DNA of 64,000 nucleotides. Source: Natronincola peptidivorans (GTDB lineage Bacteria; Bacillota; Clostridia; Peptostreptococcales; Natronincolaceae). The DNA lies in NCBI RefSeq assembly GCF_900111615.1, contig NZ_FOHU01000001.1, forward strand, positions 454,611-518,610. Direction: 5' to 3'. The translations under genes and the position numbers were made by a program. The notes beneath the pieces were generated by a model, which saw nothing but the letters and a program-made list of their open reading frames with translations, ran no database searches and was not told where the DNA came from. This document shows positions 8,744-18,007 of this stretch, piece by piece (position 1 is the stretch's first letter; every line of letters begins with the position of its first letter).

Positions 8744-10027
8744 TTAATCATAATACTCAAACTCCACATCATCAATTTTTACAATATCTCCATCCTTAAT
8801 ACCCAATGCTTTTAATTCATCAATAATCCCTCTCTTTTTTAGTACTTTTTGAAAATAACTTAAAGAATCCATATTATCTAGATTAGTTGAATGAATTAAT
8901 CTTTCAATAAATTTCCCTTCAATGATAAAGATATCATTTTCTTTGCCTACTGTAAATTGATTTTTTTCTTCATTTTGATATTTATATAGTTTTTCTTCGA
9001 CTTCAATGTCCTCTTCATGATAGTTCTCTTCAACTTCTTTTAGCTTTTTAGATACATAGGTAAATAATTCTTCTAATCCATTATTAGTAGCCGCAGAAAC
9101 TGCAAAAATTTCCATCCCCATCTCTATAATCTTTTCTTTTAATACTTCAAATTTTTCTAGTGATTCAGGTATATCTGTTTTATTTGCAGCAATAATTTGA
9201 GGCTTATCTGCCAGCTTAGGACTATAGAGTTTTAGTTCATCATTGATTTTTGTAAAATCTTCTAGTGGACTTCTTCCTTCTAAGGCTGCAACATCTATAA
9301 CATGAATTAATAGCTTTGTTCTTTCTACGTGTCTTAAAAACTCATGTCCTAATCCTGTACCTTCATGAGCCCCTTCAATAAGCCCAGGTATATCTGCTAA
9401 AACAAAGCTATCTCCATACTTTGTTTTAACAACTCCCAAGTTCGGTGTAAGAGTAGTAAAATGATAATCAGCTATCTTAGGATTTGCGCTTGTCACGATA
9501 GATAAAATCGTGGATTTTCCTACATTAGGAAATCCAATAAGTCCTACATCAGCAATCATTTTTAATTCTAGTATAATGGAAAGTTCATCACCAAATTCTC
9601 CTGCTATAGCAAATCTAGGGGCTTGTCTGGTAGAGGTTTTAAAGTGAACATTACCTTTGCCACCTTTGCCACCCCTTGCCACTATTTTTCTATCGCCAGC
9701 CTTTATTAAGTCTGCAATAATTTTACCGCTCTTTTCTTCCCTAATAATTGTACCAGGAGGAACTTTCAGTACTAGATCCTCAGCATCTTTTCCATACATA
9801 TTTTTCTTTTTACCATCTTCTCCATGACTGGCAGTATAGCTCTTCTTATATCTGAAATCCATTAATGTCCTCATACCTTCATCAACTTCAAATATAATGT
9901 CGCCACCTTTACCACCATCGCCTCCTGAAGGACCTCCTGCTGGTACATATATTTCTTTTCTAAAGGCAACAGCACCATCGCCACCTTTACCAGCTTTTAA
10001 ATGAATCTTAGCTTTATCTACAAACAT
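8744..10027 (-). CDS. obgE: GTPase Obg/CgtA
   Basis: About 427 residues with three parts: the glycine-rich Obg fold (GGKGGDG, GGPSGGDGGKGG), the G domain with Walker A GFPNVGKST near residue 165 and NKTD, and a C-terminal OCT domain. Obg is an essential GTPase of 50S assembly and stress signalling. I chose ATG 10027 (FVDKAKIHLK start); the in-frame GTG 12 bases upstream lies inside the RBS AAGGGTG. A consensus sigma-A promoter lies 70 bases upstream, after the rpmA terminator. Confidence 0.96.
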   Translation of the reverse strand: MFVDKAKIHLKAGKGGDGAVAFRKEIYVPAGGPSGGDGGKGGDIIFEVDEGMRTLMDFRYKKSYTASHGEDGKKKNMYGKDAEDLVLKVPPGTIIREEKSGKIIADLIKAGDRKIVARGGKGGKGNVHFKTSTRQAPRFAIAGEFGDELSIILELKMIADVGLIGFPNVGKSTILSIVTSANPKIADYHFTTLTPNLGVVKTKYGDSFVLADIPGLIEGAHEGTGLGHEFLRHVERTKLLIHVIDVAALEGRSPLEDFTKINDELKLYSPKLADKPQIIAANKTDIPESLEKFEVLKEKIIEMGMEIFAVSAATNNGLEELFTYVSKKLKEVEENYHEEDIEVEEKLYKYQNEEKNQFTVGKENDIFIIEGKFIERLIHSTNLDNMDSLSYFQKVLKKRGIIDELKALGIKDGDIVKIDDVEFEYYD

Positions 10028-10096
10028 AATTTTTTTCACCCTTATTGTTTTAATATTATTCCTCTATACCTAGATTTACTATAATTTAACAATTTA

Positions 10097-10124
10097 ATTA
10101 TATCAACTTACACTAGTCTGTCAA
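10097..10124 (-). promoter_or_regulatory. Sigma-A promoter of the obgE operon
   Basis: On the minus strand TTGACA (10119-10124) and TATAAT (10097-10102) are both perfect, with a 16-base spacer. It lies between the rpmA terminator and obgE and would drive obgE and the genes below it. Confidence 0.8.
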
Positions 10125-10218
10125 CTCCATTTATTATTCCAAAAAAGAAAAGAAATTAAACTAAGAAATCTGTCCATTAACATCCATCCTAGAAAGCCTT
10201 ATGGTTTCTTCAACCATT

Positions 10219-10248
10219 AAAAAAACCACCGAAATTCGGCGGTTTTTA
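10219..10248 (-). terminator. Intrinsic terminator after rpmA
   Basis: A hairpin with stem AAACCGCCGAA/TTCGGTGGTTT (one G-T pair) ends in a T run and starts 4 bases past the rpmA stop. It closes the rplU-prp-rpmA unit and separates it from obgE. Confidence 0.88.
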
Positions 10249-10251
10249 AGA

Positions 10252-10533
10252 TTAGTTAGTTGCATGAATGCTAACTTGTTTTTTATCTTTACCTTTTCTT
10301 TCAAACTTAACAACACCGTCTATTAGAGCAAACAGAGTATCATCTCCACCCTTGCCTACATTTGTACCTGGATGAATCTTAGTGCCTCTTTGTCTTACTA
10401 AAATATTCCCTGCTGTTACAAATTGCCCATCGGCTCTTTTAACACCTAATCTTTTAGCAATACTATCTCTACCGTTTTTGGAGCTACCTACTCCTTTTTT
10501 ACTAGCAAATAACTGTAAATTCATTTGTAACAT
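10252..10533 (-). CDS. rpmA: 50S ribosomal protein L27
   Basis: 93 residues. It carries the Firmicutes-type N-terminal extension MLQMNLQLF ahead of ASKKGVGSS; the phenylalanine-alanine junction is the known Prp cleavage site, so mature L27 should begin at Ala10. The rest ([24 protein letters not shown]-like segment) is standard L27, which reaches the peptidyl transferase centre. It starts 3 bases after prp, its processing enzyme. Confidence 0.98.
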   Translation of the reverse strand: MLQMNLQLFASKKGVGSSKNGRDSIAKRLGVKRADGQFVTAGNILVRQRGTKIHPGTNVGKGGDDTLFALIDGVVKFERKGKDKKQVSIHATN

Positions 10534-10536
10534 GAC

Positions 10537-10869
10537 TTACACCTCCTTGTCATGAATATCAATATATTTGTTATAATTATTTTTAATACTATTTAATCCT
10601 TTAACCATTGTTTCTAAAAGAACATTAGTTTGCTCTCTTTCATTTTGACTAATAGCTTCTGGTATAGTACAAGCTAAGTAACCTTCTTTGATTTCATAAG
10701 GTGCACTAATTTTTATCACCTCATATAATCCTATAATTACACTTTGGCCTAATACTGATACAGCAGCACATACAATATCCTTACCAGGTACATCAGCATA
10801 TGCATGCCCTGAGATAATAAATTCACGAATGTTCTTATTTTTATCTCTTTTAATATTTACTATGATCAT
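10537..10869 (-). CDS. prp: Ribosomal-processing cysteine protease Prp
   Basis: 110 residues matching the Prp (YsxB) family. The catalytic pair is visible in SGHAYADVPGKDIVCAAVS: His22 and Cys34. Prp removes the N-terminal extension of L27, which is essential for ribosome function in Firmicutes. It lies between rplU and rpmA, its universal location, and the L27 next door has the matching cleavage motif. Confidence 0.95.
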   Translation of the reverse strand: MIIVNIKRDKNKNIREFIISGHAYADVPGKDIVCAAVSVLGQSVIIGLYEVIKISAPYEIKEGYLACTIPEAISQNEREQTNVLLETMVKGLNSIKNNYNKYIDIHDKEV

Positions 10870-10879
10870 AATTTATGTC

Positions 10880-11191
10880 CTAAGCATTAATTTTTTCAAT
10901 AATAAGCTTTGTGTACGGTTGTCTATGACCTTGCTTTTTTCTGTAATCTTTCTTAGGCTTATACTTAAAAATGATAATCTTTTTGGCCTTTCCTTGCTCA
11001 ACAACCTTTGCTTCAACTTTTACTCCATCTACTAATGGATTTCCCAAAGTCAGATTGCCTTCTTTAGAAACAGCTAATACATTATCGATAGTTACTATAT
11101 CGCCTTCTTCAACATTTATCTTTTCAACGAATAATGTATCTCCTTCTTGTACTTTGTATTGTTTTCCACCTGTTTCAATGATTGCGTACAT
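10880..11191 (-). CDS. rplU: 50S ribosomal protein L21
   Basis: 103 residues with the L21 pattern from start ([18 protein letters not shown]) to end ([18 protein letters not shown]). It binds 23S rRNA domain I. GGAGGTG lies before ATG. The mRNA begins with a conserved L21 leader, which implies autoregulation by L21 or feedback on the unit. Confidence 0.98.
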   Translation of the reverse strand: MYAIIETGGKQYKVQEGDTLFVEKINVEEGDIVTIDNVLAVSKEGNLTLGNPLVDGVKVEAKVVEQGKAKKIIIFKYKPKKDYRKKQGHRQPYTKLIIEKINA

Positions 11192-11268
11192 ATTTACACC
11201 TCCTCAGCCCAGTCTCGCCGAATCCTAGGTACTTTCGTTTACAACCCGATCCGTGCGGCTACTTACAG
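11192..11268 (-). ncRNA. Ribosomal protein L21 leader RNA
   Basis: The minus-strand segment between the promoter and rplU contains the conserved Firmicutes L21-leader elements: AGCCGCACGGATCGGGTTGT, then GTACCTAGGATTCGGCGAGA and GGGCTGAGGAGG ending in the RBS. It is markedly more GC-rich than its surroundings. Such leaders are thought to bind L21 or another ribosomal protein and tune expression. Confidence 0.85.
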
Positions 11269-11274
11269 ATATAT

Positions 11275-11303
11275 ATATTACCATAGCATCTTCTTCATGT
11301 CAA
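11275..11303 (-). promoter_or_regulatory. Sigma-A promoter of rplU-prp-rpmA
   Basis: TTGACA (11298-11303, perfect) and TAATAT (11275-11280) with a 17-base spacer, immediately past the RNase G stop. Transcription would start about at 11268, exactly at the beginning of the L21 leader. Confidence 0.75.
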
Positions 11304-11307
11304 GCTT

Positions 11308-12810
11308 TTAAGTGCTTAGTTCCTTTGCCAATACTTCAATTGCATCTAATCTGCCCATAGCTTTTATACTTAAATCGTTGTAATAAATATTCTCTTGTGG
11401 TAAAATCCATATCTTAATATGATATTCCTCCTCTAATTCTTTAATAATAATTTTGTTTTGTAGTAATTCATCTAAGGTTTCTGGAGGCACTTGAAAGATT
11501 ACAGCCTCTGTATTTGTATGATGGTACATTCTTCTAATTTCTTTTTCTATTTTGTATAACAAAACCTCTTCACTTAAGATTTTGCCTGTACCTTCGCAAT
11601 AGGGGCATTTTTTTTGTAGTAAAGATTCTAGTCTTTGTCTTACCTTTTTTCGTGTTATTTCTACTAAGCCAAGTGCTGTCATCCCCAGCACTTTAGTTTT
11701 AGTCCTATCTTTGTCCAAAGATTTCTCTAAAATTTCTAGTACCTCTTGATTGAAATTTTCATTTATCATATCAATAAAATCTACAATAATGATTCCACCA
11801 ATATCTCGCAACCTCAATTGCTTTGCAATCTCTTTGGCAGCTTCAATATTTGTATTGAAGACTGTATCATCTAAATTGATAGTCCCTACGTATTTACCAG
11901 TATTTACATCTATTACTGTTAATGCTTCTGTACTATCAATTACAATATATCCACCGCTTTTTAACCATATTTTTCTTGAAATGCTATTTTTAATTTGAGT
12001 TTCAATATTGTAATAATCGAAAATTTCTAAAGCATCATCATAAAGTTTTATTCTATCTATTAGTGAAGGTGAGATTAGTTCTGCTAATTCTACTATATTC
12101 TTAAATTCCGTTTTATTATTAATAATAAAACTATCTATTTCTTTACTAAAAATATCACGCATTGTCTTATTCACTAAATCAAAGTCCTTATAAATCATTC
12201 TTGGTGCAAATCCAAGCTTTTTCTCCTTCTCAATTCTTTGCCAAAGCTTTAATAAAAATTTAATATCATCATTAAAGGCTTCCTTTCTTTTGCCTTTAGC
12301 AGCTGTCCTCACAATAACTCCCATATTTTGGGGTTTAATTTCCTTTACTTCATCCCTTAATTTTTCTCTTTCTTCTTCTTTTGTAATCCTTCTAGAAATT
12401 CCAAGATAATCTGTTTGAGGCATCAATACTAAATATCTGCCTGGTAAAGTGATATGTGTTGTTACTCTAGCGCCCTTAGATCCAATTGGTTCTTTTATGA
12501 CTTGAACAATTATTTCCTGACCCTCTTTTACGATATCTTTGATACAAACATCTTTATATCTTTCATTTCTATCGTTTTCATATTCTTGAGGTATAGCATC
12601 TTTTACATAGAGAAAACAGTTTTTCTCTAAACCAATATCAACAAAAGCCGCTTGCATCCCTGGCAATACATTTGTAACCCGACCTTTATAAATATTCCCT
12701 ACTATTCTTTTATTGTTTTTCCTCTCTATATAAACTTCAACTAGCTCTTGATTTTCCAGTAAAGCTAACCTCGTTTCATTAATGCCTACATCTACAACGA
12801 TTTTATTCAT
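11308..12810 (-). CDS. rng: Ribonuclease G (RNase E/G family)
   Basis: 500 residues, RNase G-like without the long RNase E scaffold tail. An S1 domain occupies about residues 35-125 (GNIYKGRVTNVLPGMQAAFVD). The catalytic Mg-binding aspartates lie in VIDVNTGKYVG and GGIIIVDFIDM, and the zinc-link is CPYCEGTGK near residue 405. It cleaves single-stranded RNA, for instance in 16S 5' maturation. It follows the radical-SAM-linked pair in the standard clostridial order before rplU. Confidence 0.95.
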   Translation of the reverse strand: MNKIVVDVGINETRLALLENQELVEVYIERKNNKRIVGNIYKGRVTNVLPGMQAAFVDIGLEKNCFLYVKDAIPQEYENDRNERYKDVCIKDIVKEGQEIIVQVIKEPIGSKGARVTTHITLPGRYLVLMPQTDYLGISRRITKEEEREKLRDEVKEIKPQNMGVIVRTAAKGKRKEAFNDDIKFLLKLWQRIEKEKKLGFAPRMIYKDFDLVNKTMRDIFSKEIDSFIINNKTEFKNIVELAELISPSLIDRIKLYDDALEIFDYYNIETQIKNSISRKIWLKSGGYIVIDSTEALTVIDVNTGKYVGTINLDDTVFNTNIEAAKEIAKQLRLRDIGGIIIVDFIDMINENFNQEVLEILEKSLDKDRTKTKVLGMTALGLVEITRKKVRQRLESLLQKKCPYCEGTGKILSEEVLLYKIEKEIRRMYHHTNTEAVIFQVPPETLDELLQNKIIIKELEEEYHIKIWILPQENIYYNDLSIKAMGRLDAIEVLAKELST

Positions 12811-12898
12811 CTAACCAACTCCTAATTATATAACAAATCTATCTAAAGAAACTTATTTAGTTGTTTAATTTTCAAAATCAAGCTGAATGTTAAAATTA

Positions 12899-13633
12899 CT
12901 ATTCTGCTATATCTAAAGGTGTAAGACTCTTTGGTTCAATTTCAACTAATAACTCTAATCTATGAACTCTAGTTTTTTCAGGTTCTATTTGTAATCCCAT
13001 AATTTCTTGAAGTTTTTTTATTACTGTTTCAGGTTTTAGATTGCCACTACTTCCAGTAGCCAGTAGCATCTTTAGTACAACCTCATTATCTTGTATTCTT
13101 AGAACTTCAAGATTTTTGATCTGCATTCGTATATTTTTTTCTTGTATTTCATTTTTATATGATTTTTTAAACTTATTTTTATTCTTTTTTTCTTTTATCT
13201 CTATTATTTCTTCTAATGATAAGAACTTACATAATATGTTGTTTACTACTTCCTCTTTCATTTTTTCTTGAAAAACTACTTTTACAGTATAACTTGAGTA
13301 TTGAATAATTGACATTAGAGATTTATTGTCCTTTGCTATATATTTGCTAGTAATCACCTCTAAACCTTTAGGTAGCACCATATTCAGGCTGTCCATAAAT
13401 TTGCTTAGTTGTATTTTTTCATCCACTTCGATATCCATATATTCTCCTTCACTAGATGTCCCAATTCCTAAAGCTGTAGCAAATGCCATAATTGGGTGTG
13501 GATTAAATCCTTGTGTATAAGAAATAGGAATATTACCTCTCCTAAAAGCCCTTTCCAAAAGACGTACTAGGTCTAAATGTGAAATGAACACCATATCACC
13601 AGTTTTATAAAATTTTGAGCGTATTCTATACAT
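12899..13633 (-). CDS. Radical SAM-linked protein of the TIGR03936 family
   Basis: About 244 residues. The conserved start YRIRSKFYKTGDMVFISHLDLVRLLERAFRRG is typical of TIGR03936 (DUF2344), which in Firmicutes always accompanies the TIGR03960 radical SAM protein as a separate gene or a C-terminal fusion. The start at ATG 13633 has AGGAGG 9 bases upstream and overlaps the radical SAM stop by one base (TAATG); a 20-residue upstream extension is unlikely. The role is unknown but the partnership is strong. Confidence 0.9.
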   Translation of the reverse strand: MYRIRSKFYKTGDMVFISHLDLVRLLERAFRRGNIPISYTQGFNPHPIMAFATALGIGTSSEGEYMDIEVDEKIQLSKFMDSLNMVLPKGLEVITSKYIAKDNKSLMSIIQYSSYTVKVVFQEKMKEEVVNNILCKFLSLEEIIEIKEKKNKNKFKKSYKNEIQEKNIRMQIKNLEVLRIQDNEVVLKMLLATGSSGNLKPETVIKKLQEIMGLQIEPEKTRVHRLELLVEIEPKSLTPLDIAE

Positions 13634-15471
13634 TAACAAATACCTCCTATAAATCCTTCGTTGATTCCACATCCAGAACAATTCGTCCTGCAATCTTGCG
13701 TTAGTTCACCTTGTTTTGCTTTTTCATTTTCTCTTATAAGAAATTGCTTTGTAACACCAACATCTATATGATCCCAAGGCAAAATTTCGTCATATTCTCT
13801 TTTTCTGTTCACGTAAAACTCAGGGCTGATTCCTGCTTTTTTAAATACACTTTCCCACTTGCTATAATTAAAGTGCTCCATCCATCCATCAAATTTACAC
13901 CCTTCATTCATTGCTAGTTCAAGCACCTTTGAAAGTTTTCTGTCACCTCTAGCAAATACAGCTTCTAAAAAACTAGTTTTGGCATCATGGTAGTTATATA
14001 TGACATTTTTACGTTTTAATTGTTGCTTTAAAAGTTGCTGCCTGGTATGTATCTCTTCTAAGGTTAACTGCGGTTCCCATTGGAATGGTGTAAAAGCCTT
14101 AGGAACAAATGTAGCAGTGCTAATTGTTACATTTAAGCCTTTTCCCCGCTGTTCTTTTGGTGTATCATAAAATAAGTCTACTACTTTAAAGGCTAATTCC
14201 TTAATACCTAATAAATCTTCTTCTGTTTCAGTAGGCAAACCCATCATAAAATATAGTTTTACACTACTCCATCCAGATGCAAAGGCTTTTTGTGTTGCTT
14301 GCATTAAGTCTTTTTCTGTCAATCCCTTGTTGATGACATCTCTTAGCCTTTGACTTCCAGCTTCAGGTGCAAATGTTAATCCTGTTTTTCTTACTTTCTG
14401 TATTTCTTCTATTAGTTCTAATGAAAAATTATCAAGTCTTAGGGAAGGTAAAGATATCCCAACTCTATTTTTACTATATTCATCAATTAAATGTCTTACA
14501 AGGTTATGTAATTCTGAATAATCACTAGTACTTAAGGAAGCTAGTGATATTTCTTCATAACCGGTTGATGTAAGTAGTTTTTCAGCTAATTCTGCTAGTT
14601 TTTCTAAAGATCGCTCTCTTATTGGTCGGTATATCATGCCAGCTTGACAGAATCTACATCCTCTTGTACATCCCCTAAACACCTCTAAAACTACTCGATC
14701 ATGAACTACATCTAAATAAGGGACAATCATTGTTTCCGGATAATAAGCGTGGTCTAAATCTTCAACAATCCTTTTCTTTATCTTAGAAGGTATACCACTC
14801 ATTTTAGGATTGAAAGAACTGATTGTTCCATCTTCATGATATTTTACTTGGTATAAGCTTGGTACATATACACCAGCTATTTTTGCAGCTTCTTGTAAAA
14901 ATAACTCTTTAGTATAACCTGTTGCCTTGTAATGCCTATATAAATCTAGTAATTCTATCTGTACTTCCTCAGCCTCACCAAGAATAATGATATCAGCAAA
15001 ATCTGCTATAGGCTCTGGATTATAAGTACAAGGTCCACCTAGTATAACGATAGGGTTATCACTGCTTCTGTCTTTACTATAGATAGGTACTCCAGCTAGG
15101 CTTAGCATGTTTAATATATTCGTATAGCTCAATTCATACTGTAGAGTAAACCCTATAAAGTCAAAGTCTTTAATGGCTTCTCTACTTTCTAGTGCAAAAA
15201 GAGGGATTTTATGCTTTATCATTTCTTCTTCCATATCAATACTTGGAGCAAAAACTCTTTCGCAGTAGACATCTTCTATTGTGTTCATAAGATGATAAAG
15301 AATTTTCATGCCTAGATGACTCATCCCTACCTCATAAATATCTGGAAAGCAAAAAGCATAACGTATAGTGTTATTCTCTATTATTTTATGAATACTATTT
15401 AGCTCATTCCCTAGATATCTTGCTGGTTTTTCTACTTTATACAACAAGTCTTGTAATTCAATTTTATTCAT
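13633..15471 (-). CDS. B12-binding-type radical SAM protein, TIGR03960 family
   Basis: 612 residues. An N-terminal B12-binding-like domain (AFCFPDIYEVGMSHLGMKIL...ILGGPCTYNPEPIADFAD) is followed by a radical SAM core with the 4Fe-4S motif RGCTRGCRFCQAG near residues 266-278. A C-terminal cysteine cluster (CRTNCSGCG...C) could hold another metal site. Substrate is unknown. It is translationally coupled to the TIGR03936 gene and lies upstream of RNase G, a neighbourhood kept across Clostridia. Confidence 0.92.
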   Translation of the reverse strand: MNKIELQDLLYKVEKPARYLGNELNSIHKIIENNTIRYAFCFPDIYEVGMSHLGMKILYHLMNTIEDVYCERVFAPSIDMEEEMIKHKIPLFALESREAIKDFDFIGFTLQYELSYTNILNMLSLAGVPIYSKDRSSDNPIVILGGPCTYNPEPIADFADIIILGEAEEVQIELLDLYRHYKATGYTKELFLQEAAKIAGVYVPSLYQVKYHEDGTISSFNPKMSGIPSKIKKRIVEDLDHAYYPETMIVPYLDVVHDRVVLEVFRGCTRGCRFCQAGMIYRPIRERSLEKLAELAEKLLTSTGYEEISLASLSTSDYSELHNLVRHLIDEYSKNRVGISLPSLRLDNFSLELIEEIQKVRKTGLTFAPEAGSQRLRDVINKGLTEKDLMQATQKAFASGWSSVKLYFMMGLPTETEEDLLGIKELAFKVVDLFYDTPKEQRGKGLNVTISTATFVPKAFTPFQWEPQLTLEEIHTRQQLLKQQLKRKNVIYNYHDAKTSFLEAVFARGDRKLSKVLELAMNEGCKFDGWMEHFNYSKWESVFKKAGISPEFYVNRKREYDEILPWDHIDVGVTKQFLIRENEKAKQGELTQDCRTNCSGCGINEGFIGGIC

Positions 15472-15665
15472 TAATCAAGGTACCTCCATTTTATTTTTCT
15501 TTTGTTATTATAAGATTTAAAAATCTATTAAAATTTTTATAATAATAAATATAGATGGTTGATAATCTTTTGTTTTTAAAAAATAAAAATTTTAATTTTA
15601 AGGAGCAATTATGCTATAAGTATATGATAACATATCTGATTTAAAATTATGTTATTATTCTTTCA

Positions 15666-16550
15666 TTATTTTTCAATTGTTTCTAGAAGTTTCTTTAAAG
15701 TTATTTTATTATTATTTCTAATTATAGCATCCAGTATTTGGCTTTCTGATAAATTACCTGTTACCTTTCCTTTAGTATTGATTACTGCAATAAAATGATA
15801 CTTGTTTGATGATAATTCATAAAGAATCGTATTCAAATCCAGTGTCTCTAATGCTGTTAAATATTTTACATCCATTATTCCTTTTTCAATCAATTTTTTC
15901 TTTTTCATTACAACTTGATATATGAAAGTATAACCTATCTTTTCTCTTTCTTTATCCACTTTAATAAATAGGAAGACTGCTATGCCGCATAGAAAGAAAT
16001 ATTCTGTTGATTTAACACCAAAATAGATCCCCATAAAAAAAATAAAAACTGTAAGAATTTTACTTAGTTTTATTGTGATTATGGTAGCTTTTTTAAACCC
16101 TATTTTGCTATTTAGATAAGCTCTTAGTATTCTACCGCCATCTAATGGTAAAATGGGTAAAGTATTAAATAGACCAATAGTAAGATTTGTAACAATAAAG
16201 AAATATAAATAACTAGATTGCACCTTCATATACACTTCAGCAATAATGCCCATAAATAGCATAACATAGTTTGAAGCAGGTCCAATAATAGCAATTACTA
16301 TTTCTTTAAAGGAATCTATTTCAAAATAGTTTTCTGTTTTAGCAACACCTCCAAATGGAAACAATTCTATCTCTACTACCTTAATACCAGAGTAAATAGA
16401 TACAAGGGAATGTGCTAGTTCATGGATTATAATAATAAATATTACTATCACAAGCTCTATAAAATACTCAAAGTATAAACTAAATATGAGAATTGGTATC
16501 ATCATATAGTTAATTTTTATATAAATGTCAAACAATTTAAATAATCTCAT
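15666..16550 (-). CDS. spoIVFB: Site-2 (M50) metalloprotease, SpoIVFB type
   Basis: 294 residues with about six membrane segments. The zinc motif HELAH is at residues 43-47 and the second metal ligand lies in LPLDGGR near residue 134. A C-terminal CBS-like region (VKYLTALETLD...HFIAVINTKGKVTG) matches SpoIVFB, the protease that cleaves pro-sigma-K in the mother cell. The SpoIVFA-like gene 25 bases upstream supports the assignment. About 190 AT-rich bases below it hold a weak hairpin (15627-15655) and no gene. Confidence 0.87.
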   Translation of the reverse strand: MRLFKLFDIYIKINYMMIPILIFSLYFEYFIELVIVIFIIIIHELAHSLVSIYSGIKVVEIELFPFGGVAKTENYFEIDSFKEIVIAIIGPASNYVMLFMGIIAEVYMKVQSSYLYFFIVTNLTIGLFNTLPILPLDGGRILRAYLNSKIGFKKATIITIKLSKILTVFIFFMGIYFGVKSTEYFFLCGIAVFLFIKVDKEREKIGYTFIYQVVMKKKKLIEKGIMDVKYLTALETLDLNTILYELSSNKYHFIAVINTKGKVTGNLSESQILDAIIRNNNKITLKKLLETIEK

Positions 16551-16575
16551 TTTTTTGCCTACCTTAGATAACTGT

Positions 16576-17292
16576 CTATAATCCCTCTATCTCTATATTG
16601 ATATATAGTAAAGGATCTATGGGTTTACTATCTTTCCACACTTCAAAAATTAATTTACCTGAACTGCTGCCTATTGTTTCTCCCATAACAACCTTTTGGT
16701 TTTGTTTTACTATACAATTTTCTACATTTTTATAAACAGTTAATAGTTCTCCTCTATGCTTTATAATAATATAATTTCCAACTGATGCATTATTTCCTAC
16801 CTCCATAACTACACCTTCTTGCGTTGCTACTATTTTTTCTCCTTCAACACCCTCTAATATAATGCCTCGTGAATTTTTATTTTTATTACTTATTTCTTCA
16901 TCAAAATAAGTCACAATTTCTCCTGTGTTGGGCATGATTAAATGAAATTCTTCAGTGTTAACAAAGCTTATTGTTGCTATTGCTTTTTCACCTCTTTTCA
17001 AAATATTTGTAATGGCACTTTTTCCAATATCATAGCTTTCTGCTATGGTAACTCTTTGATTTATCCTGTAATTTATTTGATCCATAACATAGTTAGTTGT
17101 AGTAGTATTAATATTTTTTATTATTAAAATTATAAAAAACAGTGCAATACATATACATAGTCTATAGATGCTTCTTTGTATCCATAATTTATAGTCTATA
17201 TTTCTAAGGGGGTTATTATTGATATATCCTCTATTCCTATAGATCGCTCCTGATTGCATTTGGTTTAAATCTCTTCGCTCATTCATTCTCAT
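16576..17292 (-). CDS. spoIVFA: SpoIVFA-like membrane M23 peptidase-family protein
   Basis: About 239 residues: a cytoplasmic basic segment, one membrane helix (LCICIALFFIILIIKNI), a linker and a C-terminal lysostaphin/M23-like fold (ATQEGVVMEVGNN...GNYIIIKHRGELLTVYKNV). The HxH zinc residues are not obvious, so it is likely non-catalytic, like SpoIVFA, which inhibits and stabilises SpoIVFB. The ATG at 17292 lies close to AGGAGG (4 bases); a second ATG at 17286 is spaced better. A further upstream start would run through the RBS. Confidence 0.82.
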   Translation of the reverse strand: MRMNERRDLNQMQSGAIYRNRGYINNNPLRNIDYKLWIQRSIYRLCICIALFFIILIIKNINTTTTNYVMDQINYRINQRVTIAESYDIGKSAITNILKRGEKAIATISFVNTEEFHLIMPNTGEIVTYFDEEISNKNKNSRGIILEGVEGEKIVATQEGVVMEVGNNASVGNYIIIKHRGELLTVYKNVENCIVKQNQKVVMGETIGSSSGKLIFEVWKDSKPIDPLLYINIEIEGL

Positions 17293-17293
17293 A

Positions 17294-17452
17294 CTACCTC
17301 CTTTGTTTAGATTTAGTATAAATATATTTTGAGGCTCCATGTTTTATTACATAATAACAAAACACCGAGGTAAAATATAAAGAATAACCAATTGACTTCA
17401 TTAGTCCGTATTGGCTGAATGAAACAATCGCGTCAACAGTCTGAGTACTCAC
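17294..17452 (-). CDS. Possible 52-residue membrane protein coupled to spoIVFA
   Basis: An open frame from GTG 17452 to TAG 17294 encodes a small protein with a hydrophobic central stretch (GYSLYFTSVFCYYVI) and a basic C-terminus (YIYTKSKQRR). Its last codons form the AGGAGG of spoIVFA and its stop lies 1 base before that ATG, a layout typical of translational coupling. The GTG has no strong RBS, and the open frame extends nine codons upstream (about DFPDWFK) without a standard start. I do not recognise the family. The alternative is an untranslated structured leader. Confidence 0.5.
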   Translation of the reverse strand: MSTQTVDAIVSFSQYGLMKSIGYSLYFTSVFCYYVIKHGASKYIYTKSKQRR

Positions 17453-17492
17453 CTTAAACCAGTCAGGGAAATCCCCTCTTCACACCTCAGGT

Positions 17493-17519
17493 CTAGAAAA
17501 TAAATGCATAATTTTCTAG
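17493..17519. repeat. Inverted repeat between mgsA terminator and spoIVFA leader
   Basis: Arms CTAGAAAAT and ATTTTCTAG flank a 9-base spacer, with no adjoining T run. The 17453-17531 stretch otherwise holds a G-rich hairpin (AGGGG/TCCCT) and no recognised RNA family. Confidence 0.4.
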
Positions 17520-17531
17520 GCATAAATTAAA

Positions 17532-17571
17532 TAAAACCATTTGTCTTTTATCACAAGACAAATGGTTTTAT
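17532..17571 (-). terminator. Intrinsic terminator after mgsA
   Basis: Stem AAAACCATTTGTCTT pairs with its perfect complement around a 7-base loop and is followed by T-rich sequence; it lies 18 bases past the mgsA stop and ends the min-mgsA unit. Confidence 0.85.
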
Positions 17572-17589
17572 TGCTTATCTATTACATCC

Positions 17590-17991
17590 CTATGATTCTC
17601 TAACAAAGTTTCTCCACTGTAAATCGCCCCGTTCTAGTGCCCTAATTAAAAGCTCAGCTGTTGCTATATTGGTAGCAACAGGTATCATGTATACATCACA
17701 TAATCTTATAAGTGCTTGAATATCTGGTTCATGAGGCTGAGCTGTTAATGGATCCCTTAAAAAAATTACCATATCCATTCTATTATTAGCGATTTCTGCA
17801 CCTATTTGTTGGTCTCCCCCCAATGGCCCAGATTGAAATCTTTCAATTTCTAGGTCTGTATTTTCCATAATTCTTTTACCTGTTGTGCCTGTAGCAAACA
17901 ATTTATGGTCCTTTAGGATATTTTCATATGCAGTAGTAAAATGTATCATCATATCCTTTTTCATATCATGAGCAATTAGCGCAATATTCAT
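17590..17991 (-). CDS. mgsA: Methylglyoxal synthase
   Basis: 133 residues, full length. Family motifs are [19 protein letters not shown], the phosphate-binding [12 protein letters not shown] and FLRDPL (with the catalytic aspartate). It converts dihydroxyacetone phosphate to methylglyoxal, releasing phosphate when triose phosphates accumulate. RBS AGGAGG precedes ATG. It is the last gene of the min operon, 16 bases after minE, an arrangement found in many Clostridia. Confidence 0.97.
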   Translation of the reverse strand: MNIALIAHDMKKDMMIHFTTAYENILKDHKLFATGTTGKRIMENTDLEIERFQSGPLGGDQQIGAEIANNRMDMVIFLRDPLTAQPHEPDIQALIRLCDVYMIPVATNIATAELLIRALERGDLQWRNFVRES

Positions 17992-18007
17992 ATATTACCT
18001 CCTGTAC

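Noticed and set aside
12899..13693. Start of the TIGR03936 gene at 13693
   Set aside because: The extra 20 residues overlap the radical SAM coding end; ATG 13633 has AGGAGG at correct spacing.
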